Translations under genes and position numbers: made by a program
Shown here: piece after piece, positions 47,291-58,680 of the stretch
Position numbering within the stretch: the stretch's first letter is position 1
Layout: the number at the start of each line of letters is the position of its first letter
Notes under the pieces: generated by a model
Seen by the model: the letters and a program-made list of their open reading frames with translations, nothing else
The model's database searches: none
What the model was told of the DNA's origin: nothing
NCBI RefSeq assembly: GCF_004210375.1
Contig: NC_134829.1
Coordinates: forward strand, 29,590,034 to 29,654,033
Origin: Tachypleus tridentatus
Taxonomy: Eukaryota > Arthropoda > Merostomata > Xiphosura > Limulidae
DNA length: 64,000 bases
Direction of reading: 5' to 3'

Positions 47291-47377
47291 ACAGACTTGT
47301 ACTAAATTGCCTCTTGCGTCCTTCTCACGAACCACAGTCGTTATAGCTTGCTGATTACCACAGTCCAATCTTTCCAT
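47291..47377 (-). CDS. Candidate first coding exon, unknown protein
   Basis: 29 codons starting MERLDCGNQQAITTVV and ending GNLVQVC, followed by a consensus-type donor (GTC TGT then GTGAGT, GT at 47290-47289) in phase 0. An in-frame TAA lies immediately before the ATG. The surrounding 47.03-47.4 kb is unique and GC-richer than its flanks. Upstream on the same strand (47.5-47.8 kb) lie a CTCF-like site and a POU octamer, so this could be a promoter-exon unit. I do not recognise the protein. Reading through the donor would add about 43 residues that look random. Alternatives: non-coding exon, regulatory element or chance ORF. Confidence 0.3.
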
Positions 47378-47537
47378 TTACACAGAATGTTCAGTCTCGG
47401 TGAATTTTATGCTCATAACACAAAAAGACAGCTAGGCGGATTGGTGGTCGCGTGAGTGGGTGACGACTTTGTTATTTAGAAACAATGTGTGAATTACTCT
47501 TGACTTTTCACGAAACATCGAATATCGAACACAGCTG

Positions 47538-47552
47538 CCAGTAGATGGCGCT
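47538..47552 (+). promoter_or_regulatory. CTCF-like insulator motif
   Basis: CCAGTAGATGGCGCT fits CCASYAGRKGGCRS at essentially every position, and also the fly-type AGRKGGCGC core. It lies in unique sequence. Confidence 0.55.
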
Positions 47553-47599
47553 AACACTAAAATGATATGACACGGTTATTTTATTTAAGCAGACAATTC

Positions 47600-47790
47600 G
47601 CTGGTGTATTAATGTAGGGCTCTTTCTTTTACTTTAATGCAATTTTATTAATTATTTTGCATGGTAACGTACTAATGATCCGTACCTAATGATCGTTCGC
47701 CGCTTGCAGAAGAGTCAAATAATTATCAGCAAAAAATGCAAATGAGTTTAATTTGGAATGAAATGATGAACTTGAAATTGCTAAATATAT
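47600..47790. promoter_or_regulatory. Unique block with POU octamer and TAAT sites
   Basis: Contains a perfect octamer ATGCAAAT (47736-47743), TTTTGCATGGTAAC (octamer-like plus X-box half site), TTATTAATTATT and CAAATAATTATCAGC. Non-repetitive. Candidate enhancer or promoter element beside the CTCF-like site and the candidate exon at 47291. Confidence 0.35.
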
Positions 47791-48082
47791 AAAATAGACA
47801 ACAATGTAAAGAAAAGTTTGAATAATAATCCGTTATAAATCGTTTTAGAAGATACTTTGGGTTCCAAACAATCCGATCAGTTACATCCAAACTGGAGAAA
47901 GTTGTTATTTCTCTAAGACACTACGAGCCTCCATTTTTACAAAACTGTATGTATACCTTAATTTTAACAAAGATCCATTATAATATATGAAAAGTTTCAA
48001 TAGACCTAGTTGAAATTTTGAATAAAGACTCTGAGAGAGAAAGTTTTTACGAAAACTATCTATATTTCTTATCCACACATAG

Positions 48083-48152
48083 AATTCAGTATATATATAT
48101 ATGTGTGTGTATATATAGGCACACACAAACATACATATATATATATATATAG
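48083..48152. repeat. (TA)n/(CA)n microsatellite pair
   Basis: Two TA tracts separated by GTGTGTG and CACACAC; the halves can pair into an imperfect hairpin. Confidence 0.85.
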
Positions 48153-48161
48153 GTTTCACCC

Positions 48162-48351
48162 TATACAAATACCGTCACACCAAATATGATCGCCCTTTCA
48201 GCCGTGGGGCGTTATGAAGTTCGGTCAATCTCACTATTCGTTGGTAAAAGAGTACCCCAAGAGTTGGCGGTGGGTGGTAACTACTAACTGCCTTTCCTCT
48301 AGCGCAGATAGCCCTTGTGTAGCTTAGCACGAAATTAAAAAAAACAAACAT
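48162..48351 (+). mobile_element. Thr-SINE, 5'-truncated
   Basis: Starts CGTCACACCAAATATGATCG. Also lacks the body segment around TCTTACACTGCTAAATTAGG, jumping from CCTTTCCTCTAG to CGCAGATAGC. Confidence 0.9.
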
Positions 48352-49277
48352 ATATATACAGGATTAGTCATAACAACTTCATGTCTCATATACAAAAGAA
48401 AAATGAAAATATGAGAAACACACGAAACGTTTTTCATGTTTGAAGGGAAGAAACTTCGTTTTTGTATATTTTGTAATGCATATAACAACACTAATAAACA
48501 GCTGGCGTAACTATAATCAAATTGACGCGCTGTCTTGATTGGCAGGAGCTTCGCTATGAACTAACCAAATTCAAAGTTTTAAGAGAGTAATGAATATCGC
48601 ACTATTTCTCGATCATGTACGATCATGTATCTGTCAACCAGAAAACTGACAGAGCACATCTGGAAACTTAAATGGTTGTAATACTGGAAGCTGTGATCTT
48701 CAACAGCGCACGATGTAGGAGCAATTGTTGTTGAGTGTGGTTACCGTGAACTCAAGTATGGTTAGAGTCATGGCAAATCTTAATGTCATGAAAACGTTCG
48801 ATTTTGCTTCTTAACAATAAACATAAGGACCACTGTTGGCACATGTTTATAACGATTCAATACTTAAAAAAAAAACATATTTCGTAACTCGAAGGATTTC
48901 AACCACTGTTTTCTTCCTCTTGGTAAATCTTGGCATGAGATACCAAAGTACATAGTTCTAACAGTACACTGTAGGTGACGCTGTTCGACTAATGCCTCAG
49001 TAAGAGTCGAATAGGAAGGAAATGTTACAAAAAGACTGACTAAATTGAAATACTGTAATATAGTTCTTAAATTTATGTAATATAATACATCATCTAATTC
49101 GTGCGGCAAGATATTTTATGAATTTTCGCCAACAAAGCTAACCCTAGAATTATTTTATTATTCATTATGTCTTTAAAAAAAAAAAGGTTATTACTTTGTG
49201 TGTACACCGGTCCCAAAGATGAGTGAAAATACCAAATGTGTTTGAGTAAACTATTGTTCATGTCATACTATATGTAA
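48352..49277. other. AT-rich DNA, no gene seen
   Basis: An 81-codon minus ORF (48864-49109) has no domain. Nothing else recognised. Confidence 0.45.
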
Positions 49278-49278
49278 G

Positions 49279-49555
49279 GGGCCCGGCATGGCCAGGTGGC
49301 CAAGGCGCTCGACTCGTGAATCGAGGGTGGCGAGTTAGAATCCCCGTCACATCAAACATGCTCGCCCCTTTCAGCCATGGGGGCGTTATAATGTAACGGC
49401 CAATTCTACTATCCGTCAGTAAAAGAGTAGCCCAAGAGTTGGCGGTGGGTGGTAATGACTATCTGCCTTCCCTCTTGTCTTACACTGCTAAATTAGAGAC
49501 GGATAGCGTAGATAGCCCTCGTGTAGCTTTGCGCGAAATTCAAAAATAAACAAAG
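49279..49555 (+). mobile_element. Thr-SINE, full length
   Basis: Good copy from GGCCCGGCATGGCCAGGTGG to TTTGCGCGAAATTC and A-rich end. The B box is mutated to AGTTAGAATCCCC. Confidence 0.94.
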
Positions 49556-49711
49556 TTCTGTATAAGTCTCAACCTCAATTGAATCATCCAATTAATCATG
49601 TAAATTAACAGTGCCTGTTAAAACTGGTTTCTACCAGTTTCAACAACATATTTGAATTTTTAATATATTTTATATACTTATATGTTTTTTAGGTTTTCTT
49701 TTTCGCAAGGT

Positions 49712-49977
49712 GTTTCTTTGTTTTGAATTTCGCGTAAAGCTACACGAGAACTATCTGCACTAGCCGTCCCTAATTTAGCAGTGTAAGACTAAAGGGAAGG
49801 CAGCTAGTCATCGCCACCCACCGCCAACTTTTTGGCTACTCTTTTTCCAATGGATAGTGGGATTGACCGTAACAGTATAACGCCCCCACGGCTGAAAGGC
49901 CGAGCATGTTCGGGATTCGAACCCACGACCCTCAGAATAAGAATCAAACACTTTAACCCACCTGGCCATGCCGGGCC
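49712..49977 (-). mobile_element. Thr-SINE
   Basis: Tail TTGAATTTCGCGTAAAGCTA, head ending GGCCATGCCGGGCC at 49977. Small deletion before the B-box strand (GAGCATGTTCGGGATTCGAA). Confidence 0.92.
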
Positions 49978-50002
49978 TTTCCCAAAGCGTCAAGGGTTTG
50001 GT

Positions 50003-50202
50003 TAGGTTTGGTTTGAATTTCGCGCAAAGCTACTCGAGGGCTATCTGCGCTAGCCGTCCCCTAACGAACAGTGGGATTGACCTTCACTTATAACGTACTC
50101 ACGGCTGAAAGTGCGAGCATATTTGGTGTGAGAGGGATTCGAATCCGCGACCCTCGGATTACGAGTCGAGAGCCTTATCCACCTGGTTAAGGTGTCAGGC
50201 CC
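50003..50202 (-). mobile_element. Thr-SINE with a large body deletion
   Basis: Jumps from GCTAGCCGTCCC directly to CTAACGAACAGTGGGATTGA, losing roughly 85 bp of the body. The head end is scrambled (CACCTGGTTAAGGTGTCAGG). Confidence 0.88.
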
Positions 50203-51117
50203 GCAAAGCATAAAGGTAATAAAGTTGCATTAGGTACAAATTTTCTTTATAGGTAAAAAAAACTTGTTTCAAAAAATACTTTGAAAGTTTGTCTGTTTTG
50301 TTTTCTCTCATTAAAATGCCGTCTAAGGATAATTATTAAGTATTGACATTACTTGAACACTAATGTCAAAATGTTCATGAAAAAAATATATGTTTATAAA
50401 ACATTAGATGAAAAGAAAATGGATCATTTGGCGCTACATGAACGAGTGAGAATGGTACATGCTGGACTTTTTCTTGCCTTCATAGGTTTTGTTAATACTG
50501 ACATTTTATCGACGAAACTGATTAAGTTGATACTCTTGAAAGGGTTGTGGCATCAACATGGAAAAATTATTTTATCCGTTTTTGTTTTTCCATTTCTGGA
50601 TTTGATGATGTTCCAGCTATGAAACGAATACTGATGCCATCTAGGAATTACAGGTCATATGATTTCATTAAGCATTAAAACTACGAAATAAGTGATAGCA
50701 TGTTATTAAACAATCAACAATCTCTGCTCGTTTATGATTATAACGAGACATAAAGGTGTTGAAATTTTTGCTCTCTGACACATGTGTAATACCAAGTCGG
50801 TTTCTGTTAACTGTTTCTTCTTTCAACAGCTTCAATTCAAACAGTAAATCAAGCATCCCTGAATGAAGCAAAAAACAACAACATAAAGGTTGATTAAAGA
50901 GACGAGGAAAAGAACCTAAACAAAGTTATTTTAATATCGAACGGACTGTTTATATCTGGGAGACATTTTAAGTCAGATCCATCAAAGATCTTTATTATGA
51001 TAACTTAGAGTACATTGGTAAATCTCTCGAGCTTAGAATATTGCTTGGAACTTTTATTTATACACAGAATATTAAATTATTTAAAATATAATTACGTCCT
51101 AATAGTGTGCGTTTTCA
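50203..51117. other. AT-rich DNA, no gene recognised
   Basis: An 89-codon plus ORF (50353-50622) and a 67-codon minus ORF have no recognisable domain and no splice signals that convince me. Confidence 0.4.
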
Positions 51118-51223
51118 TATAACAAAGCAACATCAGGCTATCTACTGAGTCTGCCCAGAGGAATCGAACACCCTAATTTTAGCGTTGTAAATCCATAGAC
51201 GTACCGCTGTACCAGCGGGGTAC
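51118..51223 (-). mobile_element. SINE-D copy
   Basis: AAAGCAACATCAGGCTATCT tail side, GAGGAATCGAACACCC around the B box, head ending GTACCGCTGTACCAGCGGGG. Confidence 0.82.
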
Positions 51224-51609
51224 TTTCCTAATAGCATTAATAACTCAGGAAAATGGGGAGTTTAATTATACAACTTACCACATTTTAGACTTCGAAACAA
51301 ACATATAATTTTTATTTTTGTTTCCCGTTTTATAAGAAATTCAATGATAGGATATTAAGGATGTTCTAACCTAGTTGCTGTACTTTAGATAATGTAAAAA
51401 AGTAAAATATTTTTATTATAGTTGGAGAAAGATTATACTTTTTTATTTACGTGTAAAACACACAATACTGATAATTATTTAATGAACTGTGACCTTTTCA
51501 CATCTAAAAAACAAACAAATTCAAATAATGCTTAGTTTTCTTCTTTCGTTTCTAGGCCTCAGAAATATCCTTGTTCTCAAAATATTCTCACGTTTTAATA
51601 CGTGTGTTT
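51224..51609. other. AT-rich DNA
   Basis: Nothing recognised. Confidence 0.5.
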
Positions 51610-51718
51610 TCTTATAGCAGTGCCACATCGAGCTATCTGTTGAGCTCACCGAGGGGAATAAAACCCCTGATTTTAACGTTGTGAATTCGTAAACTTACTG
51701 CTGTACTAGTGGGGGGGG
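51610..51718 (-). mobile_element. SINE-D copy
   Basis: GCAGTGCCACATCGAGCTAT ... GAGGGGAATAAAACCCC ... TTACTGCTGTACTAGTGGGG. Second copy 0.4 kb from the previous one, same orientation. Confidence 0.82.
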
Positions 51719-53162
51719 ACAAGTTTTAATGAGATGTATACACTCACACTGCCATTATAAAACGTCACAAAATCGTATTATTTAACATTATGTTGCAGAA
51801 AAAGGCCAAAAGTTAAAACTTTTGAGATAAATTTACATTTTTTATCCCTGAGAAGGCTTTAATTTTTGTAAATAATGCACAGTTATATAGTTCTTGCTTG
51901 CACTTAATAAAACATAACAACTTACATGTTTGAACATCAGAATCGCTTCTGTTTTGATGCACGAGGAAACGAAGTATTCTAAAACTCGAACAAGAAGGGA
52001 AGAACATTCTAGCAAAAAAATCACTTTTTTGTATTTTAGAAAATGTCCATGTTTGAGACTACAGCTTTTCTTTCCTTAACCTCGCCAACAGATCTTCTCA
52101 GTTGTTTATCTTTCACTGCTTAAACCATTATGAATTGCACTGCTGTATGTATAATATTGCTTCCCTGATTCACTGATTTTGCATTCGAGGCTTAGGTTCA
52201 ATTTCTGTAAGGGGTATCGTTGCTCAGCTCAGCCATCATCCATCTTTCTGGGGTTGGAAAATGAGTACCAAAACTGCCTGGGGAATCTAATTCATACAAG
52301 GATGTCTATTCAGGTATCCCCCTGAGTTTCCTCACTTTCCATCCGAGATCGTAAAGGGTACGTTTGACACAGAGAACGGTACTACATATTAAAGCATTTA
52401 AAGTTAACCTTGTGAAAACGACTTAGTATAGATTTTGATTTCTGAGAAGCACATAAAATGACATCTTCAGTTGTATCATTTCGAATAAGTTGACTACTCT
52501 TAAAACTAATACTGTTGCTTAAAAGCAATGTCTACTAGAAATCAATCAGTACTCTCCTGCAATTGTTCAATAAACTGCAGAGGTTGCCCTCACGGGTTTC
52601 TCTGAGAAGGTTGTAAAGTTAGAACGACTTCTCTGTGATGTAAGTAACAAACTAATTTTATTCAAGCACTATATTCTAGCTATGTCGAATTTTATATTAT
52701 TCTGAGTTTGATAAAAACCTTTCGAAAAATACCTCAAGTTCTAAAAGACATAATTACCCTCGTCCCTGGAGGATATTGCAATCGGACTCTTGTGTCTGTC
52801 TTTCTGTGTTTCCGCTCGCGTGTCTTGAAAATTAACAGACCAACGTACGCAAAAATTTTAAACATGATAGGAAGTCAGTACGGAACAATTCTCCCCAAAT
52901 TTGGTCCGTATCCCCGGTTTTTGAACTATTTTGAAACATTTTTTATAATAGCTAAATATTGCATTTTGAAGGGTTTTTTTTTTTATTAATAACTAAGTGT
53001 GATCTGGTTTGTACCAAATTACATGGACACATTAAAGTTGAGACTCCTCATTATGCTACAGAAAAAGATCATTGATCATTCCGGACCTAAAGAAAGATTT
53101 TTTTCAGTTTTCAAAGGTGAAATTCAGCTTTATTCAATAATATAAACACATGCAATTTCAAA
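51719..53162. other. Upstream DNA, no gene recognised
   Basis: The plus ORF at 52708-52989 (93 codons) has phrases such as GGAGGATATTGCAATCGGAC that do not match a known domain. Possibly part of an old interspersed repeat. Confidence 0.4.
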
Positions 53163-53184
53163 AAGGGGCGGTGGGGGCGGGGGA
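53163..53184 (+). other. G-rich tract
   Basis: Three runs of four or five G and one of two (GGGGCGGTGGGGGCGGGGG) in otherwise AT-rich DNA. Sp1-like, or able to form a non-canonical G-quadruplex. Confidence 0.6.
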
Positions 53185-53196
53185 ATGCAACCTCTT

Positions 53197-53302
53197 GTTT
53201 TCTTACAGTGTTTTCAGATGAGACATTGTTTCATTCCAAACTCTTCAATGTTTTCTTACAGTGTTTTCAGATGAGACATTGTTTCATTCCAAACTCTTCA
53301 AT
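53197..53302. repeat. 53-bp tandem duplication
   Basis: Two exact copies (53197-53249, 53250-53302) of a unit starting GTTTTCTTACAGTGTTTTCA. A recent event. Confidence 0.97.
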
Positions 53303-53350
53303 GAAGCATTTTTTTCATTTTAACAATTTCAAGTCTTCATTTTAACTTTG

Positions 53351-53428
53351 ACTACCCCAGCTCAGCGGTATGTCTGGGTGCTTATAACGCTATAAATTGT
53401 GTTTCGATACCCGTGACGGGCAGAGATT
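53351..53428 (+). mobile_element. SINE-B head, 3'-truncated
   Basis: CTACCCCAGCTCAGCGGTAT head and GTGTTTCGATACCCGTGACG B-box region; stops after GGGCAGAG. Confidence 0.85.
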
Positions 53429-54415
53429 AGCGACAAACCAAAGAATCATTCTAACTTTCTAACTTTACGGTTTAAAATATTGTACTATTCAAAAAAGAAC
53501 CGTAACAGGCAACTTAAAACTTGAAATAACACGTGAATTTTGAATAATACATTTTAGAAAATTCAGTTATAGATGGGTGGATAGGAGCTATAGCAAAACT
53601 ATTACATCAACACGTCACGATTTTTGTGTTTTACCACTAGGTAAAGGTAGCACCATGTTGCCATAATGTCTGCTTCATACTGTCGTGTAAATGTAGCGAC
53701 AATATGACATTATTTATCTACTGATAGCAGGCAAAAATACCATCAAACCGACTCAGTTTTGATCTTCTGTCACGACTTCTCGATGCTTGTGACAACATTT
53801 ACTTCTTTGTCGTCAGAGCAAAAACAGAGATCGTGTTGTTCAGTAAATATACTCACGTCCATATTTAAAAGCGGTTTTAAAAGGTTTTGCGCATTTAAAG
53901 TGAGTGAACATTCTGACGATATATAACGTTGCTCTGTCGACACAAAACCGTGTTCTTGCCTCAACTTACAGTGTTACTTGGTGTTTGAGTTTCTGTATGC
54001 TGGGAGTCACCCATTTCATTGAGAAATGTTTTTGTGAGCAAGTTATGTGTTTTTCATGCATGGTACTACGGGATCATTCCTTATATGTGATCAATACCAA
54101 AGTTAGAGCCTCTATGACAAAGTTAACCACGCAAGTATTGACGATACGATCCCTGAAAATAACGCAGGCAATCATTGTGTAGCTTTGCGCTTTAAGAAAG
54201 AGATTAAAAATTCGATAACCCTTCTAACAATGTTATGACACCAAGAGGAACACATGAACATCTCATAAGTAAATATGTCAGAAAAATGTACTTAGCCTAC
54301 AACTGTGTCATTGAACCCTAGAATATTGTTCACTTGACTAAGCGTCGTTAAAAAAATTTATGATCATGAAATGCTTACTGTTAGAAAACTTTCTTATGTT
54401 TGTGCCAACTCCCTC
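53429..54415. other. Upstream DNA, no gene recognised
   Basis: Overlapping 64- and 92-codon ORFs (53770-53964 minus, 53904-54182 plus) without domains. A SINE tail scrap TTGTGTAGCTTTGCGCTT lies at 54174. Confidence 0.4.
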
Positions 54416-54538
54416 CATCCCTACAGTATCTCAGCAGTAAGTTCATATGCTTACGACGCTAAACATCGGGTTTCAATATCCGTGGTACGCAGAGCACAGA
54501 TAACCTATTCTATAATTTTCTGCTTAACAACAAACCCA
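54416..54538 (+). mobile_element. SINE-B copy
   Basis: CCTACAGTATCTCAGCAGTA head, GGGTTTCAATATCCGTGGTA B-box region, GCAGAGCACAGATAACC tail side. Confidence 0.82.
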
Positions 54539-54557
54539 ACATCGCTTATGTATTCGC

Positions 54558-54672
54558 TCCCCGCTAGTACAGCGGTAAGTCTACGCATTTACAATGCTAC
54601 AATCAGGGTTTCAATTCCTCTCGGTGGGCTCCGCAGATAGCCTGATGTGGCTTTGCTGTAAAACACACACAC
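54558..54672 (+). mobile_element. SINE-D copy
   Basis: CCCCGCTAGTACAGCGGTAA head, GGGTTTCAATTCCTCTCGGT, GATGTGGCTTTGCTGTAAAA, ending in a (CA)n microsatellite. Confidence 0.88.
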
Positions 54673-54762
54673 ACATGCTTGTGTGTTCTTCTCTGTATCT
54701 GATTGTGAAGTTTGATTCTTAATTTTATCAATAGCAACACCTTATAACTGCAAAACGATTGA

Positions 54763-55039
54763 GTGCCGGCATGACCAGGTGGTTAAGGCACTTGACCCGT
54801 AATCCTGGGGTCGCGGGTTCGAATCCCCGTCACACCCACCATGCTCGCCCTTTCAGCTGTGGGGGCGTTATAATGTTTCTATCAATCCCACTATTCTTTG
54901 GTAAAAGAGTAGCCCAAGAGTTGGCGGTGAGTGGTGATGACTAGTTGCCTTCCCTTTAGTTTTACACTGCTAAATTAGGAACGGCTAGCGCAGATAGCCC
55001 TCATGTAGCTTTGCGCGAAATTCAAAAACAGACAAACAA
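54763..55039 (+). mobile_element. Thr-SINE with 13-bp target duplication
   Basis: Flanked by GCAAAACGATTGA at 54750-54762 and 55040-55052, an exact direct repeat showing retrotransposition. Both Pol III boxes look usable (ACCAGGTGGTTAAGG, GGTTCGAATCCCC). One of the youngest copies here. Confidence 0.97.
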
Positions 55040-55052
55040 GCAAAACGATTGA

Positions 55053-56229
55053 AAATTTCGCATATTTAATGTTTCCATCAAATACTGTGAAAGAAAAGAA
55101 GTATTGCATCCTGACAAAAATGAATAATTTTTCTCCAAATCATAAAGCAGATAAAGAAGTAACAACTCTAATACTAACTTTATCTTAAGAGATGTAAAAA
55201 TGTAAACAGGAGAGAGCTGGCTACGTAGACAAACATTAGACATCCGGTCACCCATTGAAGTTAACTTTCATTATTCCACCTTTGACACAACAGTTTGAAA
55301 AACCTGTTACGTTGTGACATTCGATGACATTTGATTTATTTGTGGACGGGATAGTCATCATACCTGCTTCTGTGTTATATTGAAAATTTGTTAGTTCTAA
55401 TGCAACTTTCGTGTTTTCTACAACTCTCAAGAACTGTTATCAATTAGCACAGATTTCTTTAGTTTTGTTTCTTTCTTTAGATAAGAATATAAGCAGTTGT
55501 CAACCGATAAGTTTCAAAAAGGTCTGTAACCAGACTTGCCGCCCACCGACGATATGAAGAATTATGTTGAACATACCGTCTATTTGAATGACGGTGAACG
55601 TTGGAGTCGGGTGTGAAAAGGCGTCTTTAACGTTACATCAGACTCGAAATGTCGCGAACTGTTTACACTTGTCAAAATGTACGTCGATTATTTTTGGCAA
55701 CTGTCACTGTTTACAGAGACTTAGTTTCTTTAAGAGCGCCTCACCGAAGTCAGTATGTTAACTAAATAACAAAGTGTGAGGTATCGTACTTTCTTGTAAA
55801 TTGTGGTAAAATAAACTATTTTATGTAAACGTTTTTAAAAATTAAATATACAATAACAACAGTCTGTAAAAAAGTACGTGTTTTAGTCTTAGAAAATGTT
55901 TATATTTTATTAATATAAAACCAGCATATAATTAGCAAAGCAGTATCTAGAAAAATATAAAATTATAATTTTTTTTTAATATATGAAGATTCCCTTTACA
56001 AACATATTTATTTAAGAATTATTCAACGTTTGATAGTAATTTATGTCTTTACAGTGCATATTAAAACCAACAGTTTTACTTTGTTTTATTACTTTAGGGA
56101 AAAAATTGTTTTCGTTTTCCTAAACATTTTTCTTTTATTTTTTTTGTAAAGTCATGTTGGGGTAAATATGTAGCATATAAGAATCGTAACTATTTTTTTC
56201 AACAAATAATATATATGAGCAACAACCGT
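55053..56229. other. AT-rich DNA, no gene seen
   Basis: Unique AT-rich sequence. Long A/T stretches after 55800. Confidence 0.45.
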
Positions 56230-56884
56230 ACTGATTTCTACCCTTAGGTTGTGACAAAGCCTGGTTTAATACGGCTATCAAGACCTAATCCCATGGTACC
56301 GTGAAAAACAAGTAAGTGTGAGCCGATCATAAAAGATCGTAGTCAAAACCTTGCGACGCCACAAAATGGTTTCTTTCCCTCTCCCGGGTGGAACATAGAG
56401 CCTTATAGTTCCACCTCTGTATTATCTTGTCAGGGATGTTTTGAAATGTCCTAAATTGTACTTATAGCTAAGCCTGGTTGTCAGGGGGAAGGTAAGAGAC
56501 CGGATTTTCCAACTGCATATGGAGACAGAAAACAATCTGTTCTTTGCTACTTCCTTAATAAAACAGTAGGAAAGGGACATCTTAGGAAAGCTGACAGTCT
56601 CCCTGAAGATTTCCAGTTTGTCATTACTACTAGTTATTTCTCAAAGGGGGGTTATGGTGAAGTCTTGGCAGGAAGTTGGGCCAACTGGGAATGGTCGTTA
56701 TGCGGGTAAACCGCAAAAAAAAGGGAAAAAACATCCCGCAAACCCCAAGAAAGAGCGCGTATTATATACGATCGTATATAACACTTTCTATAATAACAAT
56801 GTGTTTCTTGTCTTCGGACGAATTTTGGACTTTTAGCAACTGATAAATAATAAAATGAGAGACAGTCGAACGAGTTGGTGATTA
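56230..56884. other. Moderate-GC unidentified block
   Basis: 56230-56780 differs in composition from its flanks (CCCTCTCCCGGGTGGAAC, CAGGGGGAAGGTAAGAGACC). It has small overlapping ORFs on both strands but no domain. Possibly an eroded transposable element. Confidence 0.3.
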
Positions 56885-57020
56885 ATATATATGTAAAAAC
56901 GGTTCGTTTGGGTTGAGAAAAATTTTTACGTAAAGGAGCGAACAACGTTTGACCTTTTTCGAGCCGTTTTTACATATATATATTTTTCTCTACAAGTGGG
57001 TTTTCTCGACATCACTGAGT
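56885..57020 (+). repeat. Fold-back repeat family F1, copy 3
   Basis: Arms ATATATATGTAAAAACGGTTCG and CGAGCCGTTTTTACATATATAT surround GAGCGAACAACGTTTGACCT. The right flank ACAAGTGGGTTTTCTCGAC is shared with 24735 and, reversed, with 7550. Confidence 0.8.
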
Positions 57021-58129
57021 TGGTGATTAGTGGTTAGGATGCTTTACAATAGCATCATTGTAAAGATTAACACTTATGCCCAAGTTCTTAGAAAATTAAT
57101 TACAATCACAAAGATATGCACTTTTCAGTCATGTATAACACTTCTATTATTAGGCTATAATCACACATAATTAAAAAATAACAAATCACAGTTTTATTCA
57201 ACTGTGATTCCCCTTTCAGAATGAAACCTCCTAACTGGCAGATACGTAATTAACCGAGGGAACGAAACACGTTAAATCGGTAATGGATAGACAGCATGAG
57301 TTGTCAGGATAACCATTCTATGTGATGAGCGGTTATAGAATGGTTAGTAATAATACCTGTGATTATAGAGACCCACTTCTATATTTTAAAAGAAAGAAAT
57401 ATAAACATATTCAAGGAAGGAGGGGATGAATGTTGTTTTTTTATTGGCGACCAAAACAATCTTTTATTTTACTTTTAACTTAAACTCGTCCACAGGAATC
57501 TTTCTATTTATTGTATGTAAAAACACGTTAACTATGTTTATCGATACTAACAAAATTATTCTCCCATATTTCATTTTCATCTGGGTTAGAATCTTCCAAG
57601 TACGTCCACTTACAGTCTGATTCACTATAAACACGTCCCACTTTGCATGTCCTGGCTACGACCCTGTATATATATTATACTATATAAATACACATATATT
57701 AACCTTATACGAACTTTCCATTTCTACAATATTATTCTCATGGTCTCGCCACTAAGACTAACATACTCAGTAGTTGTCAATATGTGCCTATAATCAAACG
57801 TATTAACAATTTGATCTCATTACCAGCTGCATACTGTCTGACCCGTCCATATCCAATGAACAAACACTTCACTTTAGATATCGTCTAATCTGCACCATGA
57901 GGTCTTGTCCTCATTCATTCCTTCTCTTGCTGCTTTCTGCTCCAATAAAGTATTCTCTTATATATATTTCTTTGAGTGCTATGTATTCATTTATACACAA
58001 ACCTATCGTAAACATATTATATATATTATCAGTAGAAGTACTGACAAAATAGAATTTCAGTAAACGTAACCAACAGTGTATATTATCATTGGAAATACCT
58101 TTCATGTAGAAATTAACAAAACAAAGTAA
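57021..58129. other. AT-rich DNA, no gene recognised
   Basis: Two 64-codon ORFs (57426-57620 plus, 57911-58105 minus) are unsupported. Confidence 0.45.
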
Positions 58130-58470
58130 CCATTAGTATATCATACGTAAATATAGCCAACAGCGTATAATATCTGTGAATGTAGACAGTGTTCTATAAT
58201 ATCAGTGAAAGTAGACAGCAGTGTATAATATCAGTGAAAGTAGACAGTAGTGTATAATATCAGTGAAAGTAGACAGCAGTGTATAATATCAGTGAAAGTA
58301 GACGGTGGTGTGTTATATCAGTAAACAAAACCAACAATTTCTAATATCAGCAAAAGTGCCCAGTGATTCTTAATATCAATAATAGCAAAAAACAGCAGGA
58401 TATAATATCACAGAACGTACCCAGTAGTGCACTGTATTAGTCAAATTAACCACAAGTTTATAATATCAGT
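58130..58470. repeat. 29-bp tandem array with degenerate flanks
   Basis: ATAATATCAGTGAAAGTAGA then CAGCAGTGT repeated near-perfectly for about five units (58190-58320); decayed units lie on both sides. Confidence 0.9.
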
Positions 58471-58680
58471 AAACGCAACCGTCATTGAGTGAAATAATAT
58501 TTCAACTGAAGACTATTAAAAAAACTGTAGAAAGAGTAAAAAACAATAATTTAAATACTTTACTGTATAATCAGTGTATAAAATCTTGCTCTTAATGATT
58601 ATTTTATCAGTTGTGTGAGTAAGAGTGAAGTGAAGAAAACAATAACTTAGTTTTGTTGTTTCTTTTAACATAAACGTAAG

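Noticed and set aside
49279..49350. tRNA-Thr genes at the many CTCGTAA anticodon-loop matches
   Set aside because: All are SINE heads followed by the same body and tail; acceptor stems do not pair and mutations accumulate.
54371..54640. 89-codon plus ORF
   Set aside because: Covers one SINE-B and part of a SINE-D.
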